Below, in pieces: positions 4,917-9,223 of a DNA stretch of 9,223 nt. Under the pieces are notes generated by a model. That model did no database searches, had not been told where the DNA came from, and saw nothing but the letters and a program-made list of their open reading frames with translations. Position 1 is the stretch's first letter. Each line of letters begins with the position of its first letter. Source of the stretch: an uncultured Campylobacter sp. (lineage in GTDB: Bacteria; Campylobacterota; Campylobacteria; Campylobacterales; Campylobacteraceae); the NCBI RefSeq assembly GCF_937997465.1, contig NZ_CALKTQ010000096.1:1-9223 (forward strand), in the 5' to 3' direction. A program made the translations under genes and the position numbers.

Positions 4917-7373
4917 GTGGCTTTAAAAGGAAATTTAAGCGGCGTTTTGGGCGGCGCAAATTTGGCCTCGCAGCTAAAAAAGCTTCAGGGCAAGGGCTTT
5001 GCAAATTTCATCGCAAAGCAAAGCGACGAGCTGATAAAAGCTCTGTGCACGCGGGTTTTGGACGAGATTTTTGTGGACTTTAACCCGGACATCGATTTTA
5101 TCCCGTTTTGCGTCATCGCTACCGAAAAGTACGCCGACAACCTCATCTCCACAAGCTCGGTTTTAGAGATTTTAATCGTCTTTAAAGAAAACGCGGGCTT
5201 TAACGTCAAATTTATCCTAAAAAAGCTAGTCGCCGCGCTGGAAGGCTCAAATTTAAAGCTAAATATTAAAATTTGCGAGCTGGACGAGATTTTCGAAGCG
5301 CACAAAAACGACCACAAAGCAAAGGCCGCGTTTAGCCGTATCCGCTACATCTGCGGCTCGCGTACGCTCTATAAGGCCGCTCGCTCACAGATCTATAAAA
5401 CGCGCGAGTTTAACGCGCAAGAAAATCTCAAATTTTACTCCAAAAATCTGGGCGCCTTTAACGATATCCCAAACATAAAGCAAGAGCCTGATCTTAAAAA
5501 CGATCTAGGCGGTACGAACGACATCTACTACCTAAACTGCGCTCTAAACGGCTTTGAAAACGAGATCAGCATGCGCTCGCAGGCTCTAAAATTTATCGAC
5601 GAAAAGGAGCTTAGCGCGCTAAATTTGGCGACTGATTTTATCCTTTGCGTAAAATCGGCGCAAAATTTGACCCTAGGCTCGGACGTTTTCGCCCCGGCTA
5701 AGCTAAACGAGATCACCGCGCTAATGCAAACCAAGTCCAAAAAAACGCAAGAAAATAGTAGCGTCATCTCGCAAAAGCTCTTTTCCTGCATGCATTCAGT
5801 CGCCGTTTTCTCGCGCTATCTGGTTTCTAGCTTTTACAGGAGCAAATTTAAAAGCGAGGTTAAATTTAGCGAGCTACGAGCCGCGCGACTAAAAAACGGA
5901 TTTTATAGATTTGAAAATACCATTTACGTCCCGCTACACGTCCGCGCTAGGCCGCTAAACGCGGTGCTAAAGCAGCTTTTGGCTCTTGGCGATGCGGAGT
6001 ATAAATTTGACGTCGGAACGATCTTTTACCTAAAACGCGCGCAAATCAGCAAAGAGGACGCCGAGGATTCGCTCGCGCTTTTTAGAAAAATTTTGATGCG
6101 AAACCACGCTCACTGCATCATCAAGGCGCTTTTGGACGCGGAGATTTTGCCCGTTTTGGTTAAGCCGCTCGAACACGCCGTAAATTTGGCCGAATTTGAC
6201 GGCTATCATAAATTTAGCGTCGGCGAGCACTGCGTTTTAAGCGTCAAATTTGCCGAAAATATCAAAGATAAATTCGTAAAATCGCTCTACGACGAGCTTT
6301 GCATCGAGGGGCGCACGCTGCTAAAGCTAGCTTTGCTGCTACATGACGCAGGCAAGGGGCTTGGCGGCGATCACTCGGTCGTGGGCTCAAATATCTTTCG
6401 CGCCTACGCCGCAAAGCTAAATTTGAGCGCAAAAGCCGTAAATATCGGCGTTACGCTCGTGCGCTACCACACGCTGATGAACGACGTGGCAAACCGCGAG
6501 GACATCTACGATCAGCGCACGATTTTTAGCTTTATCTCAAAACTAGGCGATCCGCAAACCCTAAAGCTCTCATATATCGTCGCCTACTGCGTGATAAACG
6601 CGACCGACGAAAAGCTATATACGCCCTATCTGGCGCGACTTTTGCGCGAGCTTTACGGCATTTGCTTGCAAAGCTTTGAGGATGAAAATCTGCTCGATGA
6701 AGCTTCAAGGCGCGTAAAAAAGGAGCTTAGCATCAGGCGAAACGCTAAATTTGCGGCCTTAAGCGAAAATTTGAAAGAGAAAATTTTCGCTATCAGGTCA
6801 AATTTGCTCTTTGCCAAATACCAACCAGCAGACATCATCAGCATCGCCTGGGCCGCGCAAAACGCCGATAAACTAAGCGTGCAGGTACAAAATCACCAAA
6901 GCCTAAGCATAGAAATTTACGCGCAAAACTACCCGAATTTAGCGGTTTTGCTCTCGGCTCTAGCGCACCTTGATCTTGGATTTATGGAGATTTTCGAGCT
7001 GTTTGACGGTAAATTTTACGTCAAGCTCGAGTTTAACAAAAACGTAAAATCAAGCGAGCTAGAAACCCTAAAAAACCTCATCGAAATCTCGCTAAAAAGT
7101 GGCGCCTCAGCGCAGATAAATCGCCCGATAATACTAAAAGGCGAGCTAAATTTCGACGCGAACCACTCGCAAGAGTACGCGAAGCTTGGCATAAACGCAA
7201 AAGATCAGCGCGGACTGATGGCTTACGTATTGGGAGTTTTTAAGGAATTTGATGTAAAAATAGCCAACGCTAGAATCCAAACCGTAAAAAATAGGACGCG
7301 AAATTTGCTGCTTATACAAAAGCGCGAGGGCGTGGATTTGGGCGAAATTTTAAAATTATTAGAAAGCGAGTAA
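4917..7373 (+). CDS. GlnD-like HD/ACT protein with degenerate nucleotidyltransferase domain
   Basis: This 818-residue protein has the full GlnD (PII uridylyltransferase/uridylyl-removing enzyme) layout. The N-terminal nucleotidyltransferase-like region is residues ~45-150. The GlnD signature follows as PDLKNDLGGTNDIYYL (191-206). The HD domain has H438, the pair H476-D477 within LLHDAGKGLGGDHS, then H486, H518 and D564. Two ACT-like regions end the protein (~660-725 and ~757-818). The catalytic GG..G...SDxD stretch of true GlnD is replaced by FCVIATEKYADNLISTSSVLEI (64-85), which lacks both glycines and both metal-binding Asp, so uridylylation looks unlikely. The HD hydrolase looks intact. 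The GTG at 4917 is forced, because an in-frame TAA lies at 4911-4913; GGCGG (4906-4910) is a weak ribosome site. Its stop is 2 bases before glmS, suggesting a glutamine-linked role. I give no symbol since the activity is doubtful. Confidence 0.85.
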   Translation: MALKGNLSGVLGGANLASQLKKLQGKGFANFIAKQSDELIKALCTRVLDEIFVDFNPDIDFIPFCVIATEKYADNLISTSSVLEILIVFKENAGFNVKFILKKLVAALEGSNLKLNIKICELDEIFEAHKNDHKAKAAFSRIRYICGSRTLYKAARSQIYKTREFNAQENLKFYSKNLGAFNDIPNIKQEPDLKNDLGGTNDIYYLNCALNGFENEISMRSQALKFIDEKELSALNLATDFILCVKSAQNLTLGSDVFAPAKLNEITALMQTKSKKTQENSSVISQKLFSCMHSVAVFSRYLVSSFYRSKFKSEVKFSELRAARLKNGFYRFENTIYVPLHVRARPLNAVLKQLLALGDAEYKFDVGTIFYLKRAQISKEDAEDSLALFRKILMRNHAHCIIKALLDAEILPVLVKPLEHAVNLAEFDGYHKFSVGEHCVLSVKFAENIKDKFVKSLYDELCIEGRTLLKLALLLHDAGKGLGGDHSVVGSNIFRAYAAKLNLSAKAVNIGVTLVRYHTLMNDVANREDIYDQRTIFSFISKLGDPQTLKLSYIVAYCVINATDEKLYTPYLARLLRELYGICLQSFEDENLLDEASRRVKKELSIRRNAKFAALSENLKEKIFAIRSNLLFAKYQPADIISIAWAAQNADKLSVQVQNHQSLSIEIYAQNYPNLAVLLSALAHLDLGFMEIFELFDGKFYVKLEFNKNVKSSELETLKNLIEISLKSGASAQINRPIILKGELNFDANHSQEYAKLGINAKDQRGLMAYVLGVFKEFDVKIANARIQTVKNRTRNLLLIQKREGVDLGEILKLLESE

Positions 7374-7375
7374 AC

Positions 7376-9211
7376 ATGTGCGGAATCGTCGGTTACGTCG
7401 GCAATAGAGAAAAAAGAGAGTTTATTTTAAACGGATTAAAAGAGCTTGAGTACCGCGGCTACGACAGCGCGGGCATGGCGGTGATGAGCCTAGAGGGCGG
7501 TTGCGACAAATGCGCGCAAGAAATCGCCTTTTTCAAAGCCATAGGCAAGCTTGAAAATTTAGCCAAAAAATCAGAGGGCTTTAGCTCTAGCGGCGAAGGC
7601 GTCGCGATCGGACACACGCGCTGGGCTACGCACGGCAAACCTACCGAGATCAACGCTCACCCGCACCTAGGCGAGCACTCTTTCGTCGTTCATAACGGCA
7701 TCATCGAAAACTACAAAGAGCTAAAAGAGGAGCTTGAAGCAAAGGGCGTTAGCTTCCTCAGTCAAACCGATACCGAAGTCATCGTGCATCTTTTTGAGGA
7801 AAATTTAAAAACCATCGGCGAGCCGTTTAAAGCATACGAAGCCACGGTAGCGCGCCTACACGGAGCTTACGCGACCCTACTGATCACCAAAACGGCTCCT
7901 GGCAAAATTTTCTTCGCCAAGGACGCCGCGCCGCTAGCCATCGGCAAAAGCGAGGAGAAAGAGGTATTTTTCGCCTCCTCCGACGCCCCGCTGATCGGCC
8001 TAGCCAAAGAGGTGTGCTACCTGGACGATAAAAGCTACGGGTTTGTTAGCATTGACGAGATCGCGGTTTTTAAAGACGCAAAAAAACTAAGCCCGAGCTT
8101 TGCCGCGCTGCCTGCGGACAAAAGCTACGCGCAAAAAGAGGGCTACCGCTTTTTTATGGAAAAAGAAATTTACGAGCAAAGCGCGGTCGTCTCAGAAACT
8201 CTGATGGGACGCGTCAAAGAGGATGCGGTAGGTCTTGAAAATTTAACCGACGAGTATCTACGAAATATCGACGATATCGTGATCTGCGCATGCGGCACGA
8301 GCTACCACGCAGCCCTTACGTCTAGCTACCTTTTTGAGAGGCTAGCTGACACGAGAGCTAAGGTCGAGATCGCGAGCGAATTTCGTTATAGACGCCCGAA
8401 ACTAAACAAAAACGCTCTTTTTATCGTCATCTCGCAAAGCGGCGAAACCGCCGACACCCTAGAAGCGCTAAAAATCGCCAAGCAGGCGGGGCTAAAGACG
8501 CTAGCCATCTGCAACGTCGATAACTCCTCGATCGTGCGCCTAGCAGACGACACGCTGCTAACTCGCGCGGGTATCGAAAAGGGCGTAGCCAGCACCAAAG
8601 CCTTCGCCACGCAGGTAGTAACGCTGTGGATGCTAGCGCTTCAAATCGCGCAGGCTAAAGCTTCCATAAGCAAAGAAGAGCTAAAAAGCGAGATCGCGGC
8701 GCTCCTGCACGTTCCGCAAATTTTAAATATCAGCAAAGAGCCGCAAGAGCGCATCCGCCGCCTAGCTAAACACTATTTGCACGGGCACGGCTTCTTTTTC
8801 ATCGGGCGCGATATATTTTATCCGCTAGCGCTCGAGGGCGCGCTAAAGCTCAAAGAGATCTCATATCTGCACGCCGAGGGCTATCCTGCGGGCGAGATGA
8901 AGCACGGCCCTATCGCGCTTGCCGATGAGAGGCTCTTTACGATCGCGCTGATGCCGCAAACCGTCCTCTACGAAAAAACCAAAAGCAACGTCGAGGAACT
9001 CGCCGCTCGCGACGCATATATACTTGCTAACAGCCCCGAGGAGTTCGAGCTTAGCGACGATTTTATAAAGACTAGCAAACAAGCTCACCCGATGAGCGAG
9101 TTTTTCGAGATGATGATTATCTTGCAGCTTTTTGCGCTGGAGATCGCCATGAGGCTGGGCAACGACGTAGATATGCCGCGAAACCTTGCTAAAAGCGTAA
9201 CGGTAGAGTAA
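7376..9211 (+). CDS. glmS: Glutamine--fructose-6-phosphate aminotransferase (isomerizing)
   Basis: This 611-residue cytoplasmic enzyme makes glucosamine-6-phosphate from fructose-6-phosphate and glutamine, the entry step to peptidoglycan and lipopolysaccharide amino sugars. The N-terminal glutaminase has the nucleophile Cys2 after Met removal, GHTRWATHGKP (79-89), HNGIIENY (106-113) and TDTE (131-134). Two SIS sugar-isomerase domains follow, with CGTSYHA (306-312), SQSGETADT (353-361), EKGVASTKAF (401-410), HAEGYPAGEMKHGPIA (499-514) and the C-terminal LAKSVTVE that closes the active site. Length is close to the E. coli enzyme (609). An insertion near 41-49 carries a CxxC pair (C43, C46) not usual in the family. 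The ATG at 7376 begins 2 bases after the glnD-like stop with only a weak purine-rich ribosome site, so coupling is likely. No glmS-ribozyme could fit in the 2-base gap. Confidence 0.97.
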   Translation: MCGIVGYVGNREKREFILNGLKELEYRGYDSAGMAVMSLEGGCDKCAQEIAFFKAIGKLENLAKKSEGFSSSGEGVAIGHTRWATHGKPTEINAHPHLGEHSFVVHNGIIENYKELKEELEAKGVSFLSQTDTEVIVHLFEENLKTIGEPFKAYEATVARLHGAYATLLITKTAPGKIFFAKDAAPLAIGKSEEKEVFFASSDAPLIGLAKEVCYLDDKSYGFVSIDEIAVFKDAKKLSPSFAALPADKSYAQKEGYRFFMEKEIYEQSAVVSETLMGRVKEDAVGLENLTDEYLRNIDDIVICACGTSYHAALTSSYLFERLADTRAKVEIASEFRYRRPKLNKNALFIVISQSGETADTLEALKIAKQAGLKTLAICNVDNSSIVRLADDTLLTRAGIEKGVASTKAFATQVVTLWMLALQIAQAKASISKEELKSEIAALLHVPQILNISKEPQERIRRLAKHYLHGHGFFFIGRDIFYPLALEGALKLKEISYLHAEGYPAGEMKHGPIALADERLFTIALMPQTVLYEKTKSNVEELAARDAYILANSPEEFELSDDFIKTSKQAHPMSEFFEMMIILQLFALEIAMRLGNDVDMPRNLAKSVTVE

Positions 9212-9218
9212 ATTTAGT

Positions 9219-9223
9219 AGGAG
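9219..9223 (+). promoter_or_regulatory. Shine-Dalgarno-like AGGAG at the right edge
   Basis: The last five bases are AGGAG, eight bases after the glmS stop codon (9209-9211). There is no room for a terminator between them. This suggests that another plus-strand gene begins within about ten bases of the window end, in the same operon. Confidence 0.5.

Noticed and set aside
4711..5004. 97-residue minus-strand open frame across the divergent promoter region
   Set aside because: It overlaps both mqnE and the start of the glnD-like gene in other frames, has low-complexity Arg/Phe-rich content and would cross both promoters. It is a shadow frame.
7371..7378. glmS-type ribozyme or riboswitch ahead of glmS
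   Set aside because: Only 2 bases separate the glnD-like stop from the glmS ATG. A ribozyme of that class needs well over 100 bases of leader and is mainly found in Firmicutes.

Overview
The window looks like chromosomal DNA of a Campylobacter, probably one of the higher-GC oral lineages such as C. rectus, C. showae or C. curvus. The clues are the protein content, the very frequent AAATTT word, the T-rich stretch ahead of a TATAAT -10 box, and the gene order. From memory and unverified, that order matches C. jejuni Cj1366c (glmS), Cj1367c (nucleotidyltransferase-like), Cj1368 (radical SAM, MqnE), Cj1369 (permease) and Cj1370 (phosphoribosyltransferase). Most of the window therefore appears to be conserved core genome. 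I see no mobile element, CRISPR array, tRNA or rRNA.

Two divergent transcription units leave a 111-bp promoter region at 4806-4916. The leftward unit (4805 to 77, minus strand) holds five tightly packed genes with gaps of about 9-15 bases. In order they are mqnE (menaquinone synthesis by the futalosine route), an AzgA-type purine permease, a purine-type phosphoribosyltransferase, a GT-C membrane glycosyltransferase and a type II/type IV-pilin-like pseudopilin. The first three form a sensible purine and menaquinone group, because the futalosine pathway consumes the adenosyl part of S-adenosylmethionine and later frees a purine base. The last two genes are cell-surface genes and look like an appended module.

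The rightward unit (4917 to past the right edge) holds a GlnD-like protein and glmS, 2 bases apart. A Shine-Dalgarno-like AGGAG in the last five bases suggests a further gene just outside the window. The GlnD-like protein keeps an intact HD domain and two C-terminal ACT-like regions, but its N-terminal nucleotidyltransferase motif is badly degenerate. It lies directly before the gene for glutamine-dependent GlmS. This is the most interesting point in the window: possibly a glutamine-sensing HD hydrolase that no longer uridylylates PII.

Three of the six gene starts inside these two units (mqnE, permease, glnD-like) are TTG or GTG. For mqnE and the glnD-like gene, an in-frame stop immediately upstream fixes the earliest possible start. 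The first 76 bases hold no gene that I can assign.
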